29,118 nt of DNA from a virus: the IMG/VR virus record IMGVR_UViG_3300031659_000059, positions 1 to 29,118 of that record; one strand, 5' to 3'. The notes below the pieces were generated by a model. The model saw nothing but the letters and a program-made list of their open reading frames with translations. It was not told the DNA's origin and did not search any database. A program made the translations under genes and the position numbers. Of this stretch, positions 5,590 to 13,999 are shown in pieces; position 1 is the first letter of the stretch, and the number at the start of each line of letters is the position of its first letter.

Positions 5590-5818
5590 AAGGTCCTCCT
5601 GCTAATCAAAGCAATAATAAATACACTGATAGTAATGTCTACGGGAAATCTATTGATTTGCCGAATGTTTTTCGGGACAAGGTTCCAAAGCTCGAAAACT
5701 TAGAAGTACTTTCCAGAAACCCGGATCGGGGGGTGGGTGGTGAAATACAGAAGCAAGGAGAAGAGGAGTACGTGGTATGTTATAGTTTTTTTACTAAAAA
5801 ATTTTTTCACTAAAAATT
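5590..5818. promoter_or_regulatory. divergent control region
   Basis: 229 bases separate the leftward and rightward halves. It holds the leftward promoter at 5614-5641, stems AAATC/GATTT (about 5646-5659) and CCGAA/TTCGG (about 5660-5674), a G-rich run at 5728-5740, a purine-rich stretch, and an AT-rich end with an extended -10-like TGTTATAGT at about 5778-5786. The last may be a rightward promoter, but no good -35 is seen. Two ACTAAAAA copies (5793, 5809) precede the HNH gene. Being next to the terminase genes, it may also hold a packaging start site. Confidence 0.45.
5614..5641 (-). promoter_or_regulatory. leftward sigma70-like promoter (first unit)
   Basis: On the minus strand, -35 TAGACA (5641-5636) and -10 TATTAT (5619-5614) are separated by 16 bp, each matching consensus at five of six positions. 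Transcription would begin near 5607, giving a leader under 20 bases that includes AGGAGG. It shares two blocks with the promoter at 4148-4174. Confidence 0.6.
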
Positions 5819-6274
5819 ATGGCGAATAAAATATGTGAGCGGTGTAAGAAAGACTTACCAAAAGCTGACTTTGAAAAACAAAGACTGCATTGCCGACAGT
5901 GTGTTTTAGCTGAACGTAATATAAGTAAATCTTCTAGTCCGTATAAATATTTAAAAAATTTATGGAGCCAGTTAAAGTACTCGAGGGAGAAAGAAGAAGG
6001 AATGCTATTTGAAATAACACCGGAACAACTTAGTGAATTGTGGGACAAACAAGGCGGACGTTGCGCGTTGTCCGGGGCCTTCATGACGTGGCACAAGGGT
6101 GGAGAAAAACGGAACACGAACGTGTCAGTTGACAGAATTGATCCTAACTTAGAATACTTGTTGACAAACATTCAACTAGTATGTTGGCGTGTTAACTTAA
6201 TTAAGCATACAATGACGGAAGATGAACTATATTGGTGGTGTAAGAATATAGTTAGCCACAAAGAAATTTTTTGA
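5819..6274 (+). CDS. HNH-family endonuclease with N-terminal zinc ribbon
   Basis: 151 residues. The N-terminus has CxxC pairs at C6/C9 and C25/C28, a likely zinc ribbon. The core has GGRCALSG near residue 82, then VSVDRIDPN at 102-110 and TNIQLVCWRVN at 116-126. This matches phage HNH proteins of the S-x-D-R-I-D ... N-x-Q-L-V-C type. Such nucleases often lie beside terminase genes and help cleave DNA during packaging, which fits the context. The start lacks a clear Shine-Dalgarno site: the 26 bases before it are almost all A and T, so initiation may be leaderless or weak. Homing activity is an alternative. Confidence 0.8.
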   Translation: MANKICERCKKDLPKADFEKQRLHCRQCVLAERNISKSSSPYKYLKNLWSQLKYSREKEEGMLFEITPEQLSELWDKQGGRCALSGAFMTWHKGGEKRNTNVSVDRIDPNLEYLLTNIQLVCWRVNLIKHTMTEDELYWWCKNIVSHKEIF

Positions 6275-6288
6275 GACAATTCACAAAC

Positions 6289-6810
6289 ATGCGATTATTG
6301 GACGAGGATAGACCAACCGACGTAAGTGAACAGGATAGAGTAGAGATGCAATCTCACTTACCTTACGCCGGACTACAACTAAACGAACTTTCCGTACAAG
6401 AGGAACGCCTGGTCCTGTTTCACCTACGTGGTATGAGTAAAGCGGCCGCGGGCCGTGCTGCGGGGTACAAGGATATGGACCGCGTTTACCAAATATTTAA
6501 GACTCCTAAAATGCAAACCGCTCTGACCTACTTCCGTAATGAAATGCGCGAAGAGATAAAGTTTGACAAGAACACAGCAACGGGCATGTACCTGGAAGCT
6601 CATTCAAAGGCAGCGAATTCTACAGAAGAAAAAAACGTAGTTGATTCGTTATGCAAGTTACATGGTTTGCATATACCCGAACAAGCAACGCTTATTAATA
6701 TAAACGTTGAGAAAGTAGAGCAGCTAGAAAAATTAAGCGACAGCGACCTATTAAAGTTAGCGGGCGAAAGTCTTACATATTTGGAACCAGATGGACATAG
6801 CGAAGACTGA
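6289..6810 (+). CDS. terS: terminase small subunit
   Basis: 173 residues from ATG 6289. A TTG at 6271 that overlaps the HNH stop would give 179, and neither has a strong ribosome site. The central segment (LSVQEERLVLFHLRGMSKAAAGRAAGY, then RVYQIFKTPKMQTALTYFRNEM) reads as a helix-turn-helix typical of small terminases, which bind the packaging site and load the large subunit. The rest is helical, ending in a charged tail. It overlaps the large-subunit gene by 20 bases. Assignment rests on motif pattern plus position. Confidence 0.78.
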   Translation: MRLLDEDRPTDVSEQDRVEMQSHLPYAGLQLNELSVQEERLVLFHLRGMSKAAAGRAAGYKDMDRVYQIFKTPKMQTALTYFRNEMREEIKFDKNTATGMYLEAHSKAANSTEEKNVVDSLCKLHGLHIPEQATLININVEKVEQLEKLSDSDLLKLAGESLTYLEPDGHSED

Positions 6811-8437
6811 ATGTAAAAGATGCAGAGGCATCTACCCAGAAAACCTAGTTCTTATTGACGAGGTTTGTGTATATTGTCGAGCTGACGAAGTAGAAGCAAC
6901 GCCCGAGCCCCAAAAGAAGATTGATCAGAAGTTAGAAAAAGCTCAACTTTCTGCTCAAGCAAAAGCAGAACAAGAATTAGCGAAAAGAATTTTAGCACGT
7001 AAGCGGTTACTCCCATTTGTTGAACGTTTCAATCCAGACTACGTAGCAGGTTGGGTGCACAAAGATATATGCCAACGGCTAGAAAAGTTCAGTGAACAAG
7101 TAGCGAATAAAGAATCACCAAGATTGATGCTCTTTATGCCGCCTCGACATGGTAAATCTACATTGGCTAGTATTGCATTTCCCGCTTGGCATCTAGGAAG
7201 ACATCCGGAACACGAGTTTATAAGTTGTTCTTATTCGGGGTCTTTGGCTATGAGTTTTTCAAGAAAAGTGCGTCAACTGCTAAGAGAACCAGTATACAAA
7301 AATGTGTTCGAAAAATCTAGACTAGATAAGGATTCTCAGTCAGTAGAATCATGGCAAACAACAGAAGGCGGCGGTTATGTAGCAGCGGGTGTTGGTGGTG
7401 GTATTACTGGTAAGGGTGCGCACGTTATGGTTATTGATGATCCAGTAAAAAACAGAGAGGATGCAGAATCCGATAACAACCGAGATGCGACTTGGGATTG
7501 GTATACATCCACAGCTTATACAAGGTTATCCCCAGGTGGAGGAATCTTAGTTATTCTTACGCGTTGGCACGACGACGACTTGGCCGGGCGCTTGTTAACA
7601 CAAGCAGAAGAAGGCGCAGATAAATGGGAAGTGATTCGTTACCCAGCAATTGCAGAAGAAGACGAAAAGTTTAGAAAAACAGGTGAAAGTTTGCACCCGG
7701 CGCGTTACAATGTGGACGCTCTCGAGCAGATAAGGAAAGCCATCGGCCCGCGCGATTGGTCTGCTTTGTATCAACAAAATCCCGTGTCCGACGAAGGCGA
7801 CTATTTTAACCGCGATATGATCGCTTATTATAATTTCAATGAGATTGATACTTCTAAACTTAAATACTATTGCGCGTGGGATCTCGCGATCGGACAGCGT
7901 GACCGGAATGATTTTTCAGTTGGTATTGTTGTCGGGGTCGATGAATATGATAATTTATTCATTGTTGACGTGGTCCGCGGCAAGTATGACGGGTTCGAGT
8001 TAGTAGAACAGATATTAGACTTGTACGAATTATGGCGCCCAGGTATAGTGGGGATAGAAAGAGGTCATATTGAGATGGCCCTGGGTCCGTTCTTAGAAAA
8101 AAGAACACGCGAACGCGGCCTTAACGAAGCTTACTTTAAAGACTTAAAAGTTGGTAGGCGCGATAAGGAGTTACGTGCTCGAGCAATCCAGGGTAGAATG
8201 CAACAAGGTATGGTATACTTTCCAGAAGACGCCGCTTGGACAGGAACAATGGTTGCAGAACTATTACGTTTTCCAAATGGTACGCACGATGACCAGGTAG
8301 ATGCCTTGGCGTGGATTGGTTTAATGATGACAGAGTTTGCTACGTTTTATGAAAGACCCGAGCATATTCCGTCATGGAGAGATGGGTTAAAACACTTAGT
8401 AAAAGATGGCAAACGTAAATCATCAATGAGCGCTTAA
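6791..8437 (+). CDS. terL: terminase large subunit
   Basis: 548 residues, the usual length for the family. ATPase: Walker A PPRHGKST at 117-124, Walker B VMVIDD at 212-217, coupling motif near ILTRWHDDD. Nuclease (RNase H fold): AWDLA with D364, GIERG with E423 and DDQVDAL with D500/D501/D504. It translocates DNA into the procapsid through the portal and cuts the concatemer. Unusually, the N-terminus carries CxxC pairs (C8/C11, C26/C29), a small zinc ribbon before a Lys/Glu-rich helix. The start overlaps the small-subunit gene and the stop overlaps the portal start as TAATG. Confidence 0.95.
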   Translation: MDIAKTECKRCRGIYPENLVLIDEVCVYCRADEVEATPEPQKKIDQKLEKAQLSAQAKAEQELAKRILARKRLLPFVERFNPDYVAGWVHKDICQRLEKFSEQVANKESPRLMLFMPPRHGKSTLASIAFPAWHLGRHPEHEFISCSYSGSLAMSFSRKVRQLLREPVYKNVFEKSRLDKDSQSVESWQTTEGGGYVAAGVGGGITGKGAHVMVIDDPVKNREDAESDNNRDATWDWYTSTAYTRLSPGGGILVILTRWHDDDLAGRLLTQAEEGADKWEVIRYPAIAEEDEKFRKTGESLHPARYNVDALEQIRKAIGPRDWSALYQQNPVSDEGDYFNRDMIAYYNFNEIDTSKLKYYCAWDLAIGQRDRNDFSVGIVVGVDEYDNLFIVDVVRGKYDGFELVEQILDLYELWRPGIVGIERGHIEMALGPFLEKRTRERGLNEAYFKDLKVGRRDKELRARAIQGRMQQGMVYFPEDAAWTGTMVAELLRFPNGTHDDQVDALAWIGLMMTEFATFYERPEHIPSWRDGLKHLVKDGKRKSSMSA

Positions 8438-10560
8438 TGGCAGAGTATAAAAAAACAAAAAAGAAGCTAAGCGCAGCCGAAGAGCTTACCCTTGCGAAAC
8501 GACAGTGGGAATGCTACACACGTGCACGGGACAGTGGCCACGATGATTACATTGAAATGGCAAAAAAATGTGACGCGTTTTATCGCGGCGAACAGTGGGA
8601 CGAATCTGATATGGCAGCGCTCGACGACCAGGGCCGACCGGCTCTTACTATCAACACAATTTTACCTACTGTTAATACCGTTATTGGTGAGCAAAGTACA
8701 AGAAGGGCCGATATTCATTTTAAACCTAGGGGTTCTGGCGACCAAGAAATTGCGGATATTCTTACAAAGTTGTACATGCAAATTTCAGACAACAACAAAT
8801 TAGAATGGGTTGAAGGGCAAGTTTTTGCTGATGGTTTAATTCAAGACAGGGGTTGGTTTGATGTACGTATAGATTTTTCTGATCATATAAATGGCGAAGT
8901 AAAAATAGAAACTAAAGATCCTTTAGATATTTTAATTGACCCAGACGCAAAACAATATGACCCAAAAACTTGGAACGAAATATTTGAAAGCAAATGGATG
9001 AGCATTGACGAGATAGAAGAAGTTTACGGGGAAGACAAAGCTGACAAACTAAGAATGATTGCTGAAGTAGGAACTACACTTGGCGCAGATTCAATAGAGT
9101 ACGAAGACGAAACTTATGGTGACACGCGAGGCGATTACCAAGATGCGGCTACTCAATATCCAAACGACCCAGACGAAGCGCGAACCCTTAGATCTATTCG
9201 CGTTATTGAACGTCAGCATTACAAATTAAAAAAATGTATGTTTTATGTTGATCCAGTAACTGGAGACAAAAGACACGTGCCTTACAATTGGGGCGAACGC
9301 AAAAAGAAAAAATTTGCAGATGACTACGGCTTATATATAACTGAACAAATGGTTAGAAAAGTTCGTTGGACAGTAACAGCAGACACAGTCGTGTTGTTTG
9401 ATGATTGGTCCCCTTACGAACATTTTACTTTAGTTCCTTATTTTCCATATTGGAGAAGAGGTAAACCTTTTGGGATGGTACGGAATTTAATTTCTCCGCA
9501 AGAGCAGTTAAACAAAATTTCATCCCAAGAGTTGCACATAGTTAATACAACCGCTAACAGTGGTTGGATTGTAGAATCTGGTTCTTTAACCGGAATGAAT
9601 GCAGATGACTTAGAAGAGCACGGTGCGGAAACTGGTTTAGTCCTAGAGTTTAACCGCGGTAGTACGCCCCCTGGTAAGATACCGCCAAATCAGATACCCA
9701 CCGGCCTAGACAGAATTGCACAAAAAGCGGCTAATAATATTAAAACTATTAGTGGCATAAGTGACGCTATGTTAGGTACTGATGGCGCAGAAGTTTCTGG
9801 TGTTGCTATACAACAAAAACAAACTCGTGGCGCGTTGATGATTCAAGTGCCGCTAGACAATTTAAGAAAAACTAGACACCATCTAGCAGAACGCATTTTA
9901 AATCTTGTTCAAACGTACTATACAGAAGAAAGAGTTATTCAAATTACAGATGAAAATAATCCACTAAAACCTCAACAACCTTTAAGAGTTAATCAAGTTA
10001 CTCCCGAAGGTCAAATTATTAATAATTTAACTCTTGGTGAGTACGATGTTGTTGTAGGTACTGCTCCTTCTAGAGATACTTTTGAAGAGACACAGTTTGC
10101 GGAAGCCATTGAACTTAGAAAAGTAGGTGTTCCTATTCCAGATGATTTAATTGTTGAGTATTCACATCTAGCACGTAAAGGTGAAATTGCAGAAAGAATT
10201 AGAATTATGCAAGGAATGAATCCACCAAGTGAAGAAGAACTTGCTTTACAACAGTTCCAACAAGAGTCCGCAATACGTTCTACACAATTAGAAGTTGCAA
10301 AACTAGAAGCAGAAGTAAGTAGATTACAATCAGAAGCAGCATTAAATGTGGCTAAAACTCAAACACAAACAAATATAGAACCGCAAATGAAAGTTGCGGA
10401 ACTACAAAGCAAACTTCAAATGAAGCGCGAAGAGCTCGAATTACGTGAAAGGTTGTCAGGGATGACTAATCAAGTAAGAAGCGAGCAAACACAAACCTCA
10501 GCGGCTGCAAAAATTGCAACTGCTGCTATGAAACCTACAGGAGGTAATTCAAATGGCTAA
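8437..10560 (+). CDS. portal protein (P22-like)
   Basis: 707 residues. The N-terminus (RQWECYTRARDSGHDDYIEM then CDAFYRGEQWDESDMAALDDQGRPALTINTILPTVNTVIGEQ) is typical of the P22-type portal family. The dodecameric ring at one capsid vertex is the DNA channel and docking site for the terminase. The middle contains DPLDILIDPDAKQYD and a wing-like beta region. Residues about 595-690 form a long heptad-like helix rich in Glu, Gln, Lys and Leu, matching the barrel extension seen in large podoviral portals. It is followed by the scaffold-like gene with an 8-base overlap. Confidence 0.9.
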   Translation: MAEYKKTKKKLSAAEELTLAKRQWECYTRARDSGHDDYIEMAKKCDAFYRGEQWDESDMAALDDQGRPALTINTILPTVNTVIGEQSTRRADIHFKPRGSGDQEIADILTKLYMQISDNNKLEWVEGQVFADGLIQDRGWFDVRIDFSDHINGEVKIETKDPLDILIDPDAKQYDPKTWNEIFESKWMSIDEIEEVYGEDKADKLRMIAEVGTTLGADSIEYEDETYGDTRGDYQDAATQYPNDPDEARTLRSIRVIERQHYKLKKCMFYVDPVTGDKRHVPYNWGERKKKKFADDYGLYITEQMVRKVRWTVTADTVVLFDDWSPYEHFTLVPYFPYWRRGKPFGMVRNLISPQEQLNKISSQELHIVNTTANSGWIVESGSLTGMNADDLEEHGAETGLVLEFNRGSTPPGKIPPNQIPTGLDRIAQKAANNIKTISGISDAMLGTDGAEVSGVAIQQKQTRGALMIQVPLDNLRKTRHHLAERILNLVQTYYTEERVIQITDENNPLKPQQPLRVNQVTPEGQIINNLTLGEYDVVVGTAPSRDTFEETQFAEAIELRKVGVPIPDDLIVEYSHLARKGEIAERIRIMQGMNPPSEEELALQQFQQESAIRSTQLEVAKLEAEVSRLQSEAALNVAKTQTQTNIEPQMKVAELQSKLQMKREELELRERLSGMTNQVRSEQTQTSAAAKIATAAMKPTGGNSNG

Positions 10561-11617
10561 AACTAAAGAAAAAAATAACGCCGAGAAAATGGATGATTTA
10601 ATTATGGACGGCATGCCGGGGGCTGATACTGTTTCTGACGAAGAAGCACAACCCTTTGGAGTAGATCTTAATTTTGAAGACGTTCAGGAGGACGAAAATG
10701 AAGAAGTCGAAACCGAAACTAACGCCGCTCCAGAAGAAGAGGTTGTTGAAAAAGAACCAGAACCAGAAGTTGAAGCAGAAACAGAAGCAGAGCCAGAAAC
10801 TGATAGCGAAGAAGGAGTGGTTCAAGACAGCGAGCCTGTTGCACAACCAGATCTTCAGCCAATTGAAGGAAGCGAGCAAGGCCTTGACCAACAAACTCAA
10901 GTAAAAGAACCAAAAGCACCCATGGTGCCTAAGTCCAGACTTGATGAAGTGTTGGCTAAAAACAAAGCCATGCAAAAAAGATTAAATGACGCTGAACAAG
11001 TTGAACAAACAGCTTTAGAAAACGCTCCAGAATACGCATTTGACGAAAACGAAGCTAAATATCAAGACCACGTGTTAAACGGGGAAACTGCAGAAGCTAC
11101 TGCGTTAAGAAATGAGATAAGAAACGCCGAAAAAGAACAATTTATGTTTGAAGTTCAAGCAAAAATGGGAAAAACGGTGCAAGAAAACCAAGACATGACA
11201 GAGCTACACCAAAAAGCTGCTGAAATTGAGGCTACATTTCCTGTATTAAGTGAAAATAGTGAAACTTTTGACCAAGAATTGCAAAATGAGGTTGTAGAGT
11301 TAAGAAATGCCTTTATAACACAAGGTTATACTCCTGCAGACTCCTTAGCAAAAGCAACAGAGTATACTTTAGCGGTTAAAAAGCCCGATTTGTTGCGCAC
11401 TACAGCTGATTCAACATCTAACGTTAGTAAAGCACTACAACAGAAAACACAAACTGCTAATATTAATAAAAAACTGCAAGCCGCAGACTCTCAACCACCT
11501 AAAATGAAAGGTGAAAGCAAAACGGAGAAAAAAATAGATTTATCTTTATTGTCTGGAGAAGAGTTTGATGCTCTTCCCGCCGAAACATTGCGCAGAATGC
11601 GTGGTGACTTTGGTTAA
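10553..11617 (+). CDS. scaffold-like procapsid assembly protein
   Basis: 354 residues, with start ATG 10553 behind AGGAGG. The first 120 residues are extremely acidic and low-complexity (runs of EPEPEVEAETEAEPE). Then come VPKSRLDEVLAKNKAMQKRL and long charged helices, and a C-terminal LSLLSGEEFDALPAETLRRMRGD. This composition and the place between portal and capsid genes are those of scaffolding proteins, which guide coat assembly and then leave. No protease gene is seen nearby. A basic reading frame continues in frame after the stop (see the separate entry). Confidence 0.78.
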   Translation: MAKTKEKNNAEKMDDLIMDGMPGADTVSDEEAQPFGVDLNFEDVQEDENEEVETETNAAPEEEVVEKEPEPEVEAETEAEPETDSEEGVVQDSEPVAQPDLQPIEGSEQGLDQQTQVKEPKAPMVPKSRLDEVLAKNKAMQKRLNDAEQVEQTALENAPEYAFDENEAKYQDHVLNGETAEATALRNEIRNAEKEQFMFEVQAKMGKTVQENQDMTELHQKAAEIEATFPVLSENSETFDQELQNEVVELRNAFITQGYTPADSLAKATEYTLAVKKPDLLRTTADSTSNVSKALQQKTQTANINKKLQAADSQPPKMKGESKTEKKIDLSLLSGEEFDALPAETLRRMRGDFG

Positions 11618-11779
11618 GCCTTAGTATAAGATATAAGTATTCGGTCGCTAGTCCGATATCTAGCACGAGTCGTTACGGTAAAAAAACGTATTCGCCTATC
11701 ACGGCGTAAAACTGGTCGACGTCATGTTCGTAAAATTATGAGAACGTTTCCCAACGAAAAAGGGTATACGGACAAATGA
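11618..11779 (+). other. basic reading frame after scaffold stop, no start codon
   Basis: After the scaffold TAA and a second TAA four codons on, the same frame stays open to TGA 11777-11779. It encodes a strikingly basic stretch (VKKRIRLSRRKTGRRHVRKI, then MRTFPNEKGYTDK). No ATG, GTG or TTG precedes the basic part; the only ATG comes 13 residues before the end. It could be a stop-codon readthrough tail, a decayed gene end or non-coding leader that happens to be Arg/Lys-coding. Coding status is unproven. Confidence 0.3.
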
Positions 11780-11830
11780 GCCGCTCCATAAGTCGGCTGG
11801 TTATTTTAATTTTATTTGGAGGATAGCCCA
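11780..11830 (+). promoter_or_regulatory. leader of capsid gene with hairpin and strong RBS
   Basis: AGCCG and CGGCT pair around a nine-base loop (about 11779-11798), followed by a T-rich stretch that could weakly terminate readthrough. TTTGGAGG then lies eight bases before the capsid ATG at 11831. Confidence 0.4.
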
Positions 11831-12976
11831 ATGGCTAACACAAACTTTAGCGCGTTGACCAGCGAACAATTAACGATCTGGTCTCGTGATTTTTGGCGTG
11901 TCGCAAGAAATATGTCTTTCATTAACCAATTCGCAGGTAGCGGATCTAATGCAATGGTTCAGAGAATATCTGAGCTTACTCAATCAGAAAAAGGAACAAG
12001 AGCGGTTTTAACGCTTCTTGCCGATATGTCTGGTGACGGTATCATTGGAGACAACACCTTAGAAGGTAATGAAGAGACTTTAAGAGCTTTCGACATAGTC
12101 GTACAACTGGATCAATTGAGATTCGCAAACAGACTTTCGGGTCGTCTTGCTGATCAAAAATCAGTTGTTAATTTCCGTGAGAATTCACGTGACGCACTTG
12201 CTTATGCAATGGCAGATCGTATTGACCAATTAGCGTTCTTAACGCTTTCTGGTATTTCTTACACCCTCAAAAACAGTGGTGCTTTAAGACCAGTTCTGAA
12301 TTCAGGACAAAATCTTGGCGACATGGTTTTTGGTGGAGACGTAACAGCCCCAACTGCCAACAGGCACAGAAGATGGGATGCTACAAACAAACTTGTTGCT
12401 GGTGATGTAACTGCTACTATTGCAGCTGACACCATCACTTACGAATGCTTAGTTGCTCTAAAAGCTTATGCTAAAGACAACTACATCCGTGGAGTAAGAA
12501 GCGCAGGTGGAGAAGAGGTGTATCATTTATTTGTATCACCTCAAGTAATGGCTGACCTTAAACTTGATTCAGATTTCTTGACTAACGTCAGAAATGCTGG
12601 AGTCAGAGGACCAGGCAATAGCTTGTTCTCCGGTTCTTCAAGTCTAATGGTTGATGGCATTATGGTCCATGAGTTCAGACACGTATTCAATACAGCGAAT
12701 GCGACGACTGGAGCTTCTGGTAATGCTGGTTCTGCTGGATACAAATGGGGGGCTGACGCAGACGTCGAAGGTTCCGCTTGTTTGTTCTGTGGAGCTCAAG
12801 CTCTTGCTATGGCCGATATCGGTTTACCACAAATAGTTGAAGACACCTTCGACTACGGTAACCAAAATGGTATCTCCATTGGTAAAATCTTTGGTCTTAA
12901 GAAGCCTAAGTTCAACAGCGACTACAATGGCGCAGTTGAAGACTTTGGTGTTATTAGATTGGATGTTGCATACTAA
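11831..12976 (+). CDS. major capsid protein, N4-gp56 family
   Basis: 381 residues. The start is ATG 11831; an in-frame TTG at 11816 would put the GGAGG ribosome site inside the gene. The sequence opens LTIWSRDFWRVARNMSFINQF, has the conserved GDGIIGDNTLEGNEE loop near residues 65-80 and ends VIRLDVAY. This pattern is characteristic of the N4-gp56 major capsid family (HK97 fold), which forms the icosahedral shell. A terminator follows, consistent with an abundant separate transcript. Confidence 0.88.
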   Translation: MANTNFSALTSEQLTIWSRDFWRVARNMSFINQFAGSGSNAMVQRISELTQSEKGTRAVLTLLADMSGDGIIGDNTLEGNEETLRAFDIVVQLDQLRFANRLSGRLADQKSVVNFRENSRDALAYAMADRIDQLAFLTLSGISYTLKNSGALRPVLNSGQNLGDMVFGGDVTAPTANRHRRWDATNKLVAGDVTATIAADTITYECLVALKAYAKDNYIRGVRSAGGEEVYHLFVSPQVMADLKLDSDFLTNVRNAGVRGPGNSLFSGSSSLMVDGIMVHEFRHVFNTANATTGASGNAGSAGYKWGADADVEGSACLFCGAQALAMADIGLPQIVEDTFDYGNQNGISIGKIFGLKKPKFNSDYNGAVEDFGVIRLDVAY

Positions 12977-12989
12977 GTATGTTTTTTGT

Positions 12990-13019
12990 GGGTGGCTCAT
13001 GTTGGGCCACCCCCTTTTT
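12990..13019 (+). terminator. Rho-independent terminator after capsid gene
   Basis: Stem GGGTGGC (12990-12996) pairs with GCCACCC (13006-13012) around a nine-base loop, followed by CC and five T at 13015-13019. Partial termination here would raise capsid mRNA relative to downstream genes. Confidence 0.78.
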
Positions 13020-13031
13020 AAGGAGTAAATT

Positions 13032-13304
13032 ATGATAGTAATATCAAAAGACGACAAGTACATTTCAACCACTTGGGGCGCATCTATTAGATTAGAAGCA
13101 GGCGTACCGAAAGAAGTTGGAGACGACCTAGGTTATTTCTGTTTGCAAGAAGGTTGCACAGAACATAAACCAGATATGATTAAAGACAAAAAACCTTCAG
13201 AACCGATGAACGTAAAAGTTGCTGAGGTAGTTGAAGTAGAAACTACTTTTGAAGGTGTAGAAACACCTAAGAAAAAAACGGTTAAAAAAACGACTAAAAA
13301 ATAA
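13032..13304 (+). CDS. small head-region protein with Lys-rich tail (90 aa)
   Basis: AAGGAG lies seven bases before ATG 13032. The N-terminal half (ISTTWGASIRLEAGVPKEVGDDLGYFCLQEGCTE) resembles small conserved proteins often found right after phage capsid genes, with a L-E-A-G-V-P-K-E turn. The C-terminal third is almost only Lys and Thr (KKKTVKKTTKK) and may contact DNA or an acidic partner. Its stop overlaps the next start as TAATG. A decoration or head-completion role is inferred from position only. Confidence 0.68.
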   Translation: MIVISKDDKYISTTWGASIRLEAGVPKEVGDDLGYFCLQEGCTEHKPDMIKDKKPSEPMNVKVAEVVEVETTFEGVETPKKKTVKKTTKK

Positions 13305-13999
13305 TGGCACTATCGGGCGCAAATTTAATATTGAGAGTACAAGATACTTTACAAGATACAACAGGCGTTCGTTGGACTTCGGCTGAGTTGCTTCGTTACA
13401 TTAACGATGCACAAAGAGAAGTAGTTAATTTTAGACCAGAATCAACCGCTAAACACGTTAATAACTCACTTGCTACTGGGACAGAACAAACTGTACCGGG
13501 CTTAACTTTAATTAAAGTAGTGCGTAACATGTCTAGCAACCAAACCGGCGCAACAGGCGGCCGGACTATTAGGTTAGTAGATTCTGATGTTTTAAATTCT
13601 ATAGAACCCGATTGGCATAACCCAACCGTTACAGGTGATGCTGCGCATGGGTCTATAATAAAACATTATATATTTGACCCAGATGATCCTAAAAAGTTTT
13701 ACGTATACCCCGGAGTTAAATCTGGACTCAATGCTTACATAGAAATTGTTTATTCTGATGTGCCTACGGACTTAAGTTCCGCAAGTAGTACCATAGGAAT
13801 AGATGATGTATATGGTAATGCCATTATAGATTATGTTTTATATAGGTGTTATATGAAAGATGCAGAATTTGCTGGAAACCAACAAAGAGCTGGTTCTCAT
13901 TATCAATTATTTATGTCTAGTATAACTGGAGGTGGGGCATCAAAAAATATTTTTGATCCAAACAATGACAAATCTTCCGCAACCCAGGTACCTAGATAA
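13304..13999 (+). CDS. head-tail adaptor-like protein (DUF6682-like)
   Basis: 231 residues. The opening VRWTSAELLRYINDAQREVVNFRPES, followed by a G-T-E-Q-T-V-P-G segment and then VRNMSSN, matches the pattern of a phage structural family I associate with DUF6682, placed next to portal/capsid genes. Helices at both ends with a central beta region resemble adaptors (gp4 or gp6 type) that sit below the portal. The family name is from memory and should be tested by profile search. It is linked to both neighbours by TAATG overlaps. Confidence 0.66.
   Translation: MALSGANLILRVQDTLQDTTGVRWTSAELLRYINDAQREVVNFRPESTAKHVNNSLATGTEQTVPGLTLIKVVRNMSSNQTGATGGRTIRLVDSDVLNSIEPDWHNPTVTGDAAHGSIIKHYIFDPDDPKKFYVYPGVKSGLNAYIEIVYSDVPTDLSSASSTIGIDDVYGNAIIDYVLYRCYMKDAEFAGNQQRAGSHYQLFMSSITGGGASKNIFDPNNDKSSATQVPR

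Noticed and set aside
10598-10975. 125-codon Phe/Leu-rich antisense frame that looks membrane-like
   Set aside because: It is the complement of the Glu/Lys/Gln-rich scaffold region, which automatically yields Phe and Leu.
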